The notes under the pieces are model-generated. The model was not told the DNA's origin. It did no database searches and saw only the letters and a program-made list of their open reading frames with translations. The translations under genes were made by a program, and so were the position numbers. Shown one piece after another: positions 1 to 5,773 of a stretch of 7,931 nt of DNA. Numbering within the stretch: position 1 is the first letter of the stretch; the number at the start of each line of letters is the position of its first letter. The stretch is from an uncultured Fibrobacter sp. (lineage in GTDB: Bacteria; Fibrobacterota; Fibrobacteria; Fibrobacterales; Fibrobacteraceae), in the NCBI GenBank assembly GCA_947306025.1, contig CAMZFJ010000066.1, positions 1-7,931 on the forward strand, given 5' to 3'.

Positions 1-166
1 TCATTTCCTTCTGCTTCGGGCGGATGAAGAAGAGCCACATCACCACAAAGAGGAGAATGAGGGGGAGGAAGCTGGCGAGAGCACCCGGCTGTTCGGGCTG
101 TGCAGCTGCGTCCTGAGCAAATGCGGCGATGGATGAAAGTGTCACGAGAAGTGCAGAAAGTTTCAT
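1..166 (-). CDS. yajC: YajC, preprotein translocase accessory subunit (3' end outside window)
   Basis: Small inner-membrane protein that associates with SecDF and the SecYEG translocon. The first 55 codons are visible. Residues 1-17 form a hydrophobic, signal-like segment ending near AFAQ, followed by a short Ala/Gln/Pro-rich linker. A single strong membrane helix follows (about residues 31-47, core LPLILLFVVMWLFFI), then the family hallmark RPKQKE right after the helix. That order matches YajC; the extra cleavable-looking N-terminus is seen in some FCB-group relatives. The start at 166 is preceded by an AAAGG ribosome-binding site about 7 nt upstream. The gene lies downstream of a repeat-rich spacer and appears to have its own promoter rather than depending on the cNMP-like genes. 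The cytoplasmic C-terminus lies beyond the window edge. Confidence 0.9.
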   Translation of the reverse strand, partial: MKLSALLVTLSSIAAFAQDAAAQPEQPGALASFLPLILLFVVMWLFFIRPKQKEM

Positions 167-202
167 AATAAACCTTTTGGGGGGTGAATGTGTTACAGGG
201 TA

Positions 203-208
203 AAGATA
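203..208 (-). promoter_or_regulatory. Candidate -10 box for yajC
   Basis: On the minus strand this reads TATCTT inside GCTATCTTT. It resembles the GCTATATT -10 context found at the two better promoters in this window (rpsP and the TIGR02147 gene). It would place the transcript start near 196, with a leader of about 30 nt. No TTGACA-like -35 is present at the right distance, because that position (about 225-231) is filled by 7-bp tandem repeats. Tentative. Confidence 0.35.
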
Positions 209-211
209 GCA

Positions 212-247
<36 letters not shown>

Positions 248-285
248 AAAGCGTTATGAGATTGTTTTAGGGGTGGGTATTAAGT

Positions 286-320
286 TACTAGTTCTGAGTT
301 ACTAGAATTTAGAACTTAGA
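286..320 (-). repeat. Heptanucleotide tandem array 2 (5 units)
   Basis: Minus-strand units in order are TCTAAGT, TCTAAAT, TCTAGTA, ACTCAGA and ACTAGTA. Four of five keep the CTA core and all keep exact 7-bp spacing. It lies 39 nt from array 1 and shares its first two unit types, but is more diverged. Confidence 0.85.
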
Positions 321-332
321 AAAAAGATGTTT

Positions 333-423
333 GGTATGAGGTCGCTTGTAAACTCGCTTTGTGCATTGCCCATAGCTCATACCCCAAAGGTCGCCGTAGG
401 CGACCGTGCTCATATCCCATACC
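333..423. repeat. Hairpin-centred palindromic element
   Basis: An outer inverted repeat (GGTATGAG at 333-340 against CTCATACC at 376-383) precedes a perfect 7-bp hairpin, GGTCGCC-GTA-GGCGACC, at 389-405. The hairpin is flanked on both sides by the direct repeat GCTCATA (375-381 and 408-414). CATACC recurs at the right edge, 418-423. It looks like a REP-like or palindromic interspersed unit. On the minus strand the stem is followed by only three T, so terminator function for the upstream gene is possible but weak. Confidence 0.6.
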
Positions 424-427
424 TTCA

Positions 428-465
428 CTGGATTCTTCACTCCACTTCGTTCCGTTCAGAATGAC
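428..465. repeat. Likely dispersed repeat containing ATTCT...AGAAT
   Basis: The segment begins CTGGATTCTTCACTCC and ends TTCCGTTCAGAATGAC, with ATTCT (432-436) complementary to AGAAT (458-462). From memory, very similar sequences of the form GGATTCTTC...TTCAGAATGAC occur many times in intergenic DNA of diverse bacteria. That similarity is recollection and was not searched. No open frame of note crosses it. Confidence 0.45.
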
Positions 466-471
466 GTTTAA

Positions 472-484
472 AGCGTTGAACGCT
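472..484. repeat. Short perfect palindrome AGCGTT-G-AACGCT
   Basis: Six-base arms around one central base lie between the dispersed repeat and array 3, about 40 nt past the stop of the upstream gene. Without a following T-tract it is not a convincing terminator. It may simply be part of the repeat cluster that fills the spacer. Confidence 0.5.
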
Positions 485-502
485 CGTGGTCGCGGCCCTC
501 TT

Positions 503-530
503 CCTACTGTCTACTTCCTACTGCCTACTG
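503..530 (+). repeat. Heptanucleotide tandem array 3 (4 units), overlapping a stop codon
   Basis: Plus-strand units are CCTACTG, TCTACTT, CCTACTG and CCTACTG. The last unit (524-530) lies inside the adjacent coding region. Its CTA, read on the other strand, is the TAG stop at 525-527, and the same unit supplies the final Gln codon. The array is inverted relative to arrays 1 and 2. Confidence 0.9.
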
Positions 531-1466
531 CCCCGAAATCAACTTCTTATCGAGCAGTGGATAAATGCGGTTGAGTTCGAGGAGGTTCAATATCCTGTCG
601 AAATCGGCTGAGAATTTTTCGATGAATTCAAGCCCCGGCAAATCGTTGTTTTTTGTGGATGTTGGTGGGAGCGTTTTTAGCAATCGCTTTTGCAGGAGCG
701 TTTCAAGGCTATTCTTGGTGAGCGTCATCCCGTGCATGGATTGTTTTGTTTGGGCGGCTAGATCGGTGGTTTTTACAGCGATGAAACCGTTTTCGAGAAG
801 CTCCCCTTTTTCACTTGCCGTTTTGGTAAATGCGGTGAGTATGGCTTGCTCGGTGAGCGAAAGAATGTAGTGCGATGAATTCTTGTAAATCGCACGAAGA
901 CGGAGCATGTCGTAAAGCAACTTGATGAGCATCTCGTTTTCGAGGGTGAGCGATTCAGCCTGTAAACGGATGAGCCTAAAGTCTTGCAAAATCAGTAATA
1001 GTTTGTACGTTTCCAGCGAAGATAAGTTCGAAAAATTCTTGAGCTCGTTTTTAATGTCTTTAATATAAATTAATTTTTCGCTGGACTTTGCGAGGATGAA
1101 TAAAAGCGAAGGAAAAGATGTTATAAAATCTTTCTTGCGTTTGTTTTCTTGGGCGATGTTGTTGCGCTGCGTCAAGAATGAAATGATGGACTTCATCCAA
1201 ATGGGTTGCTTTGCCATCGTTTCATTGAATAATGTTTGCGGGATGACTTCTATTTCGCAGTCTTCTTCGGCGCGAACCGTGTATTCCAAGGGCTCGCCAT
1301 CGACAAGGCTGAGTTCGCCAAACGTAGAACCCGGCCCCAGATTTTTTGTCTGGGTTTCGTTTTGCTCGTCCTTGAATGTGGCGACAAGGGTGCCCTTTTT
1401 GACAATGTAGAAGGAGTGCGGAGAGTCTCCTTGCATACAAAGAATTTTCCCGGCTGCGATTTCCAT
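525..1466 (-). CDS. cNMP-binding-fold (CRP-like N-domain) protein, probably ligand-blind
   Basis: A 313-residue soluble protein. Residues 1-100 follow the cyclic-nucleotide-binding beta-roll: GKILCMQGD, FYIVKKGTL, then the phosphate-binding cassette region GSTFGELSLVDGEPLEYTVRA at about 46-66, then CEIEVI. The cassette keeps Gly50-Glu51, but the ligand-phosphate arginine (R in the usual PRAAT or RSA) is Leu60 (PLEYT). Binding of cAMP or cGMP is therefore doubtful. Residues 110-313 are helical and unrecognised, with two leucine-rich segments that could be degenerate winged helices; no standard CRP-type HTH is evident. The ATG overlaps the TAA of the preceding gene by one base (TAATG), with AAGGG about 9 nt upstream, implying translational coupling. 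The two products share their layout, so a hetero-pair is plausible. The stop codon and last residue come from a 7-bp repeat array. Confidence 0.8.
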   Translation of the reverse strand: MEIAAGKILCMQGDSPHSFYIVKKGTLVATFKDEQNETQTKNLGPGSTFGELSLVDGEPLEYTVRAEEDCEIEVIPQTLFNETMAKQPIWMKSIISFLTQRNNIAQENKRKKDFITSFPSLLFILAKSSEKLIYIKDIKNELKNFSNLSSLETYKLLLILQDFRLIRLQAESLTLENEMLIKLLYDMLRLRAIYKNSSHYILSLTEQAILTAFTKTASEKGELLENGFIAVKTTDLAAQTKQSMHGMTLTKNSLETLLQKRLLKTLPPTSTKNNDLPGLEFIEKFSADFDRILNLLELNRIYPLLDKKLISGQ

Positions 1467-2371
1467 TAGACGGTACCCTTGATATTTTGTTCGTACTTCA
1501 ACGCCGTTTCGTAATAATTGATTTTCGCAAGATCAAGAGAAAGAAGGTGATTCCCCTTTTCGATAAACCACTCGAATTGCTGGATTTGGAGCCAATCTGC
1601 GACACTCATTTCAAAATGGCGTTCCTTGAAAAACGCAATCCAGTCCGTTGAATCTTTGGATGTCCCGTTTTCTAAAGTCGAAAGCAGAACGAGAATTCTT
1701 TTTTGCTGGAGCGTGAGGCAGAACGGGAGCCATGGCTTGTCCAGATCTTTTGCCTTTTGGTAGTCGGCAAAAATTCCGAGAAGGTCGGCGTTAGGGATGG
1801 AGAGGCAAGATTTGTCTCCATGGAAAACAACCAATTTGCGGCGGATTAGCGCTTTGAGTGCTTCTGTTGCCGTTGGTATGGGCGTCTTGGTTAGCCACGA
1901 AAATTCTTGCAGTAACGCTTTTGTCTGTAAAAAATCATCGCCTTTGAAGAATTTGCAGAAAGAGGCTAGGCTTGCAAGCGGATTGTCCGTCTTTGCCGAA
2001 CGCATGGATTCGTTGATCCTTCGCGTTCTTGCTGAAATTGCCTTGATAACCGCCAAAAGCCATACGGGAAGGCTCTTGAGCTCGGATTCCATACATTCAT
2101 CGTTGATAATCGTGATGGAGGAATCGACCGTAGCCTGGAAAATATAGCGCACGGGTTCGCGTTCGAGTAGCGCTCCTACGCCGACGAGATTGCCGGGGTG
2201 GATCTTGAATGCGACCTTGTTATTTTCTTTGGGGTCAAGCGCAACAAGCTCACCTTCGTTTAAAAGGATGATTTTCTTGTCTTCATCCTGAGGTGAGGAT
2301 ACAACAAAACCCGCCTTCACGCGGAGTTGCGTGGGCGGGATCAGTTTCTTTCGGGAATCCCCCGTAACCAT
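1466..2371 (-). CDS. Diverged cNMP-binding-fold protein, paralogous to its downstream neighbour
   Basis: A 301-residue protein. Residues 14-95 have the beta-roll outline (QLRVKAGFVV, KKIILLNEGELVAL, FKIHPGNLVGVGALLEREPVRYIFQATVDSSITII). The cassette is more eroded than in the next gene: Gly64-Val65 replaces Gly-Glu and Val74 stands where the binding Arg should be (PVRYI). Both proteins share a P-(I/V)-W motif at the end of the roll (P102-V-W here, P88-I-W there) leading into a basic helix. They then have an unrecognised helical region of similar size with a possible winged-helix segment (about residues 155-190). The start at 2371 is the only one available, because an in-frame stop lies just upstream. 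No close Shine-Dalgarno is seen; AAGG is 13 nt away. The gap to rplS is 31 nt with no terminator, so it probably belongs to the rimM-trmD-rplS transcript. Function unknown. Confidence 0.75.
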   Translation of the reverse strand: MVTGDSRKKLIPPTQLRVKAGFVVSSPQDEDKKIILLNEGELVALDPKENNKVAFKIHPGNLVGVGALLEREPVRYIFQATVDSSITIINDECMESELKSLPVWLLAVIKAISARTRRINESMRSAKTDNPLASLASFCKFFKGDDFLQTKALLQEFSWLTKTPIPTATEALKALIRRKLVVFHGDKSCLSIPNADLLGIFADYQKAKDLDKPWLPFCLTLQQKRILVLLSTLENGTSKDSTDWIAFFKERHFEMSVADWLQIQQFEWFIEKGNHLLSLDLAKINYYETALKYEQNIKGTV

Positions 2372-2402
2372 CGGGAAATAACCGCCTTCGAAGCCTGGTT
2401 AA

Positions 2403-2750
2403 TTAAGCCTGACGTTCTTCGATACGTGCAGCCTTACCACGGAGGTCGCGCATGTAGTAAATGCGAGCCTGGTGGACCTTACCGGAGCGTTCGACAACGA
2501 TGGAGTCGATGCGCGGAGAGTTGACCGGGAAGATACGTTCGACAGCTACGGAACCAGACATCTTGCGAACCGTGATGGACTTGCCGATGCCAGAGTTCTT
2601 CTGCTGAATAACGACGCCCTTGAACGGCTGGATACGTTCCTTCGTACCTTCGATAACCTTGACGTTAACGGTAACGGTATCGCCGGCGCGGAATTCCGGA
2701 AGGTCGGTCTTCAAATTTTCATTCTGGATTGCTTCAATGTTCAGGGACAT
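2403..2750 (-). CDS. rplS: 50S ribosomal protein L19
   Basis: Large-subunit protein located near the 30S interface. The 115-residue product has normal family length and the characteristic blocks: [29 protein letters not shown] (about residues 20-48), [19 protein letters not shown]-like [17 protein letters not shown], and the closing [17 protein letters not shown] start 30 nt further upstream is possible in frame. The start at 2750 is preferred because GAGG lies 8 nt upstream and the protein then begins MSLNIEAIQ, as expected. It follows trmD after 16 nt, the usual rpsP-rimM-trmD-rplS order, and is followed after 31 nt by a cNMP-fold gene. Confidence 0.97.
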   Translation of the reverse strand: MSLNIEAIQNENLKTDLPEFRAGDTVTVNVKVIEGTKERIQPFKGVVIQQKNSGIGKSITVRKMSGSVAVERIFPVNSPRIDSIVVERSGKVHQARIYYMRDLRGKAARIEERQA

Positions 2751-2766
2751 AATGTGTACCTCGTTA

Positions 2767-3471
2767 TTATTTGTCGCCAAATGTAGTATTTATTTCAAGA
2801 TTTTTAAAGATGTCGGGACGTCTTTCTTTCGTTCTTTTTAACGATTCTTGGCGTCTCCACTCAGAAATGTTCTTGTGATGGCCCGAAAGCAGCACTTCTG
2901 GCACCTTTTTTCCTTCGAATTCTTCGGGACGTGTGTAGACCGGCCAGCCCAAAACGCCTTGCGCGAAGGAGTCGGTTTCGCCAGATTCCTTGTGTCCCAG
3001 AGCTCCGTCCAACAGTCGCACTACGGCGTCCGTGACGAGCATCGCCGGAAGTTCGCCTCCGCTTACAACAAAGTCTCCAATGGAAATTTCCATATCGACC
3101 TCGGTCTGGCGGATTCGGTCATCGATCCCCTTGTAGTGTCCGCAGACGAGAACAAGGTGATTTTCTTGAGAGAGTTCCTTTGCAATCTTGTGAGTGAATG
3201 GGACACCATCAGCAGTGAGGTAGATGACTTTGCCGCCATCTTCCTTGACGCCGGTGCTGCGAATCGCCTTGGCTAGCGGTTCGGGGCGGAGTACCATGCC
3301 CGGTTCACCACCATACGGGACGTCGTCCACTTGCCCATAGGCGTTGATGGCGAAATCTCGTAGATATACCGTGTTGAACTCAAACAAGCCTTTTGCCTGT
3401 GCGCGGCCCATGATTGAACTTTTCATGGGTGCAAACATTTCGGGGAAGATGGTGATGCAGTCGATCTTCAT
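2767..3471 (-). CDS. trmD: tRNA (guanine-N1)-methyltransferase TrmD
   Basis: SAM-dependent SPOUT enzyme that methylates G37 of tRNAs carrying G36-G37, preventing +1 frameshifting; it acts as a homodimer in the cytoplasm. The 234 residues include [13 protein letters not shown], the loop YGGEPGMVL (residues 53-61), the trefoil-knot segments [15 protein letters not shown] (106-120) and [15 protein letters not shown] (130-144), and [20 protein letters not shown]. Arg152 and Asp167 match the catalytic Arg154 and Asp169 of the Haemophilus/E. coli enzyme. The second loop reads YGGEPGM where many homologues have YGGG. The C-terminal domain is about 20 residues shorter than in E. coli. The start at 3471 has GGAGG just upstream and overlaps the rimM stop as ATGA. 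An in-frame ATG 15 nt earlier is less likely. Confidence 0.97.
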   Translation of the reverse strand: MKIDCITIFPEMFAPMKSSIMGRAQAKGLFEFNTVYLRDFAINAYGQVDDVPYGGEPGMVLRPEPLAKAIRSTGVKEDGGKVIYLTADGVPFTHKIAKELSQENHLVLVCGHYKGIDDRIRQTEVDMEISIGDFVVSGGELPAMLVTDAVVRLLDGALGHKESGETDSFAQGVLGWPVYTRPEEFEGKKVPEVLLSGHHKNISEWRRQESLKRTKERRPDIFKNLEINTTFGDK

Positions 3472-4025
3472 CGTTCCTCCGGGCAAAGGGATTTTAAATA
3501 GTCGCTATCGCAAACGATAAACTTTCCGTCTTCGTTGATTTCCTTGACGCAATCATCAATCCAGGGGGCGAGGATGGACTTGCTGCTGAATTCTGACTGC
3601 ATGGAGAGGTCGAACTTGATATGGAATGCATCGACCGTCATCAGTTCTTGCACTTCGAGGACTTCGCCAACATCGCGACCGTCTTCGGTGTGGACGCGGA
3701 AACCTTCAAGGTCGTCAATGTAATATTCGCCTTCGGGGAGCGGGAGACGTTCGGATTCTGGAATCATGACGTCGCCATTGACGAGGACCGCTACGGATTC
3801 TGGGGAATCGAATCCCTTGAACTTCAAGTGCCAAAGCGTATTGGCAACTTTGGCGTCTTCAAGGGTGAGTTCTACAATTTCGCCATTCCTCTTTTTAACG
3901 CGCACGTCTTTAAGGCTTTTGCAGCGAGTCAGGTCGTGGGTCAGGGGCATTGCCTTGATATAGCCCTTGACGCCATGCGCACGCATGAGCTGGCAGACGG
4001 TGATGTATTCTTGAGAATCGGTCAT
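3468..4025 (-). CDS. rimM: Ribosome maturation factor RimM
   Basis: Assembly factor for the 30S head that binds S19 and aids 16S rRNA processing. The 185-residue product has the N-terminal RimM barrel (residues 8-90: ITVCQLMRAHGVKGYIKAMPLT, LWHLKFKGFDSPESV, LVNGDVMIP) and a C-terminal PRC-barrel (about 98-180: GEYYIDDLEGFRV, GEVLEV, APWIDDCVKEIN). Only the ATG at 4025 fits the family N-terminus. No Shine-Dalgarno is visible: the bases before the ATG are a 7-bp repeat array ending 4 nt away, and the nearest sequence is TACCAACTC. The gene is 205 nt from rpsP, with an intrinsic terminator in between, so its transcription depends on read-through or on a promoter I could not locate. The end overlaps trmD by 4 nt. 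Confidence 0.95.
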   Translation of the reverse strand: MTDSQEYITVCQLMRAHGVKGYIKAMPLTHDLTRCKSLKDVRVKKRNGEIVELTLEDAKVANTLWHLKFKGFDSPESVAVLVNGDVMIPESERLPLPEGEYYIDDLEGFRVHTEDGRDVGEVLEVQELMTVDAFHIKFDLSMQSEFSSKSILAPWIDDCVKEINEDGKFIVCDSDYLKSLCPEER

Positions 4026-4029
4026 GAGT

Positions 4030-4050
4030 TGGTAGAACTTAGAGCATAGA
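4030..4050 (-). repeat. Heptanucleotide tandem array 4 (3 units) in the rimM leader
   Basis: Minus-strand units are TCTATGC, TCTAAGT and TCTACCA, all with the CTA core. The next seven bases, ending in the rimM ATG, are ACTCATG and keep the phase. The array therefore occupies the position where a ribosome-binding site would be expected. Confidence 0.8.
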
Positions 4051-4079
4051 ACTTTGAAAAATGCTAGAGACGAGAAAGT

Positions 4080-4100
4080 TATTGGTCGTTGGTTATTAGT
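4080..4100 (-). repeat. Heptanucleotide array 5 (3 units), facing array 6
   Basis: Minus-strand units are ACTAATA, ACCAACG and ACCAATA; only the first has the full CTA core. GTTATTAGT at 4092-4100 is the exact reverse complement of ACTAATAAC at 4139-4147 in array 6. The two arrays face each other across 31 nt and could form a stem in RNA. Confidence 0.6.
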
Positions 4101-4131
4101 TGAAGTTTGGCACTTGCGGTGCGTTTTTATA

Positions 4132-4180
4132 ACTACTGACTAATAACTACTGACTAATGACTATTGACTAATGACTAGCT
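4132..4180 (+). repeat. Heptanucleotide tandem array 6 (7 units)
   Basis: Plus-strand units are ACTACTG, ACTAATA, ACTACTG, ACTAATG, ACTATTG, ACTAATG and ACTAGCT. This is the longest array in the window. All seven have the CTA core in the same phase, with variation confined to the last three positions. It ends just before the U-tract of the rpsP terminator. Confidence 0.92.
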
Positions 4181-4184
4181 AAAG

Positions 4185-4213
4185 AAAAAAGTCCCGTGCA
4201 AGCGCACGAGACT
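4185..4213 (-). terminator. Intrinsic terminator after rpsP
   Basis: On the minus strand AGTCTCGTGC pairs with GCACGGGACT around a GCTT loop. This gives a 10-bp stem with one G-U pair, followed at once by a run of T. It begins 17 nt after the rpsP stop codon and should end most rpsP transcripts before rimM. Confidence 0.9.
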
Positions 4214-4230
4214 CTTCTTTAAAGGCGTAA

Positions 4231-4644
4231 TTAAGCCTGTGCTTCTTCAGCGGCCGGAGCTTCAGCAGCTGCCTTGGCAGCCTTTTCAGCTTCGAGACGA
4301 GCCTGAGCCTTCGGGCTCAACTTGCGCTGCTTGGACTTGATTTCGCGAGCGACTGGAGCCTTGCCTTCGATGGAGCGGTTGGCCTTGAGGTCGTGGAACA
4401 AGTCAGAGATACCGGTCTTCTTGAGGAGGGACTTGACGGTGTCAGACGGCTGAGCACCAACAGAGAGCCACTTGAGAACCTTTTCCTGTTCGAAGCGGAT
4501 TTCCGGCTGCTTGAGGTTCGGGTTGAAGAAACCGACCTGTTCGATAAAGCTATCGTCGCGAGCCTTACGGTTGTCGATGACGACGATGCGGTAGATCGGG
4601 TTGTGACGCTTGCCGAAGCGGGCGAGACGGATAACGGTTGCCAT
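4231..4644 (-). CDS. rpsP: 30S ribosomal protein S16
   Basis: Small-subunit protein needed for early 30S assembly. Residues 1-80 are a standard S16 (MATVIRLARFGKRHNPIYRIVVIDNRKARD, FIEQVGFFNPN, KVLKWLSVGAQPSDTVKSLLKKTGI). The protein continues to 137 residues, against about 82 in E. coli, with a basic stretch and then an Ala/Glu/Lys-rich low-complexity tail ending AEAPAAEEAQA. Such extensions occur in FCB-group S16. The start at 4644 is chosen over one 96 nt upstream because AGAGG lies 6 nt before it, the family starts MA(T/V), and the predicted promoter lies inside the longer frame. The gene opens the translation operon but is cut off from rimM by a terminator. Confidence 0.97.
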   Translation of the reverse strand: MATVIRLARFGKRHNPIYRIVVIDNRKARDDSFIEQVGFFNPNLKQPEIRFEQEKVLKWLSVGAQPSDTVKSLLKKTGISDLFHDLKANRSIEGKAPVAREIKSKQRKLSPKAQARLEAEKAAKAAAEAPAAEEAQA

Positions 4645-4667
4645 TTTATACCTCTTTATGGGGTTTT

Positions 4668-4682
4668 CCCGAATTTTCGGGG
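4668..4682 (-). other. Small hairpin in the rpsP leader
   Basis: CCCGA and TCGGG arms (4668-4681) lie in the roughly 50-nt untranslated leader, close to GGGG/CCCC tracts at 4660-4663. It ends 15 nt upstream of the ribosome-binding site and has no minus-strand U-tract, so it is not a terminator for rpsP. An autoregulatory or RNA-stability role is possible but unsupported. Confidence 0.4.
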
Positions 4683-4702
4683 TTTTTGTTCTTTTGATGC
4701 CA

Positions 4703-4731
4703 AATATAGCAAACTTACTTTTGTGTGTAAA
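4703..4731 (-). promoter_or_regulatory. Sigma70-type promoter for rpsP
   Basis: The -35 is TTTACA (4726-4731) and the -10 is TATATT (4703-4708, within GCTATATTTGG), with a 17-bp spacer. Each hexamer matches consensus at 5 of 6 positions. The transcript start would be near 4696, about 52 nt before the ATG. AT-rich DNA with A/T runs lies upstream (4741-4817) and could act as an UP element. Confidence 0.82.
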
Positions 4732-4817
4732 GGACGGCAACGAAAAAAAATCCGTTGTTTACTTATAAAGTAATTGAATTGGCGGCGAAAAATTGTTGTT
4801 TTGAAGAAAAAATTATG

Positions 4818-4852
4818 AAAAAACGCCCAATTTTGAATAAAAAGGGCGTTTT
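4818..4852 (-). terminator. Intrinsic terminator closing the lipoprotein cassette
   Basis: On the minus strand AAAACGCCC (4844-4852) pairs with GGGCGTTTT (4820-4828) across a 15-nt AT-rich loop, followed by T residues down to 4818. It lies 42 nt after the lipoprotein stop codon and separates that unit from the rpsP promoter. Confidence 0.85.
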
Positions 4853-4894
4853 GTGTAATTGTATTATTCTGACAATAGTGGCAGGGCTATCATT

Positions 4895-5644
4895 TTATTT
4901 TTCGTCTTCAGGCACCCAAATTGGCTCGATTTGCGGGCGAATCCGGCATCTTTCGACTGTTTTAGTGGCAAAATTTGTCCAGCTCGGGTCCTCGTAATTG
5001 TAGGAAAGATGCGGCAAGAGGTATCGTGGGGATTGATTCGAGGAATCAATCGGGGACTGAATTGGCATTATTTTTATATCGCAGGCGATTTTGTGTTCTG
5101 TATCTTCAGTGATGTCGCCGTTTTCTGCTTTGCATGAGCGCTTAAATTCGTCTTTGGCGTCGGAGTAAAAGTCGATGCTGAAAAACGGATTGCTCCATTT
5201 TTTTGAAATGATGTTGTTGTGCAAATGGACTGAGTATAAGATAGTATCTTGGTCGGCAGCGCATAAGATAGCGTTGGCTGTACCGCTATAGAGACTCAGT
5301 ACAGTTCCTGATTCTAGCTGGATTTTGCCGGGCAAACACCAATGGGGATTGTCTGGAAAGTCCGGGTTTTCGTCGCAATAATAATCTACATGGATCATGT
5401 TGCTAATTGGGTTACTTTTGAGCCAACTTTCGAGAGTCGCTTCGTCATCGGCGGAAACGATTACCGTGGGTGTAGCGGATATCGAGTCTGTGGGGTTGAT
5501 GCGTACTTGTGCGTTCGACCTGCTTGATGTTTTGGTGATGGATGCTTCTGGTGCTGTCGATGGACTTGACGAGCATGCGGCGAGCGTGAGTGCTGCTGCG
5601 GCTCCAACGATTGTTCCTGTGATTGATTTGGTGATGTTTTTCAT
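4895..5644 (-). CDS. Putative lipoprotein, paralogue of the upstream lipoprotein
   Basis: A 249-residue secreted protein of unknown function. Residues 1-24 are a signal peptidase II signal: basic start, hydrophobic IVGAAAALTLAAC and lipobox LAAC with Cys24 as the lipidated residue. The next residues are Ser, so outer-membrane sorting is possible. A Ser/Thr/Pro-rich linker (25-65) precedes a globular part with cysteines at 90, 103, 128, 171, 188 and 233. Four of these (128, 171, 188, 233) align with the neighbouring lipoprotein, along with ENG(D/E) and Y-x-DP(S/T)W. Cys90 and Cys103 are extra and could form a further disulfide. The start at 5644 has GGAGG about 7 nt upstream; starts further upstream lack this. 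It follows the other lipoprotein by 129 nt with no terminator seen and is probably co-transcribed. Confidence 0.8.
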   Translation of the reverse strand: MKNITKSITGTIVGAAAALTLAACSSSPSTAPEASITKTSSRSNAQVRINPTDSISATPTVIVSADDEATLESWLKSNPISNMIHVDYYCDENPDFPDNPHWCLPGKIQLESGTVLSLYSGTANAILCAADQDTILYSVHLHNNIISKKWSNPFFSIDFYSDAKDEFKRSCKAENGDITEDTEHKIACDIKIMPIQSPIDSSNQSPRYLLPHLSYNYEDPSWTNFATKTVERCRIRPQIEPIWVPEDEK

Positions 5645-5773
5645 GGTCTCCTCCATTTTTTTGATAGGTTTGATTTTAAAAGGTATACTCCACAATACGT
5701 CCTGACCATAATGTCTTGACGCATGCTTTGATTGTGTAGATCTTTCTATGAATGTTGTCTTATGTCTCTAGTC

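Noticed and set aside
359..574. Short plus-strand open frame in the repeat region before yajC.
   Set aside because: It runs through hairpins, a dispersed repeat and the heptamer array; no ribosome-binding site or recognisable protein feature.
2372..2402. CTTCGAAG palindrome between rplS and the cNMP-like gene as a terminator.
   Set aside because: The stem is too short and there is no T-run on the minus strand.
2848..4049. Plus-strand open frames opposite trmD and rimM (for example 2848-3276 and 3621-4049).
   Set aside because: They lie entirely over well-supported minus-strand genes, lack recognisable domains and ribosome-binding sites, and are explained by codon bias of the real genes.
4738..4757. 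CAACG...CGTTG inverted repeat with a run of A, as a second terminator upstream of rpsP.
   Set aside because: The stem is only 5 bp and the A/T run lies in the loop, not after the stem; it is more likely part of the AT-rich DNA upstream of the promoter.
5645..5773. Separate promoter for the second lipoprotein, and the GTCCTGAC/GTCTTGAC direct repeat (5699-5720).
   Set aside because: No -35/-10 pair with proper spacing was found on the minus strand, and a single imperfect 8-bp repeat is weak evidence of an operator.
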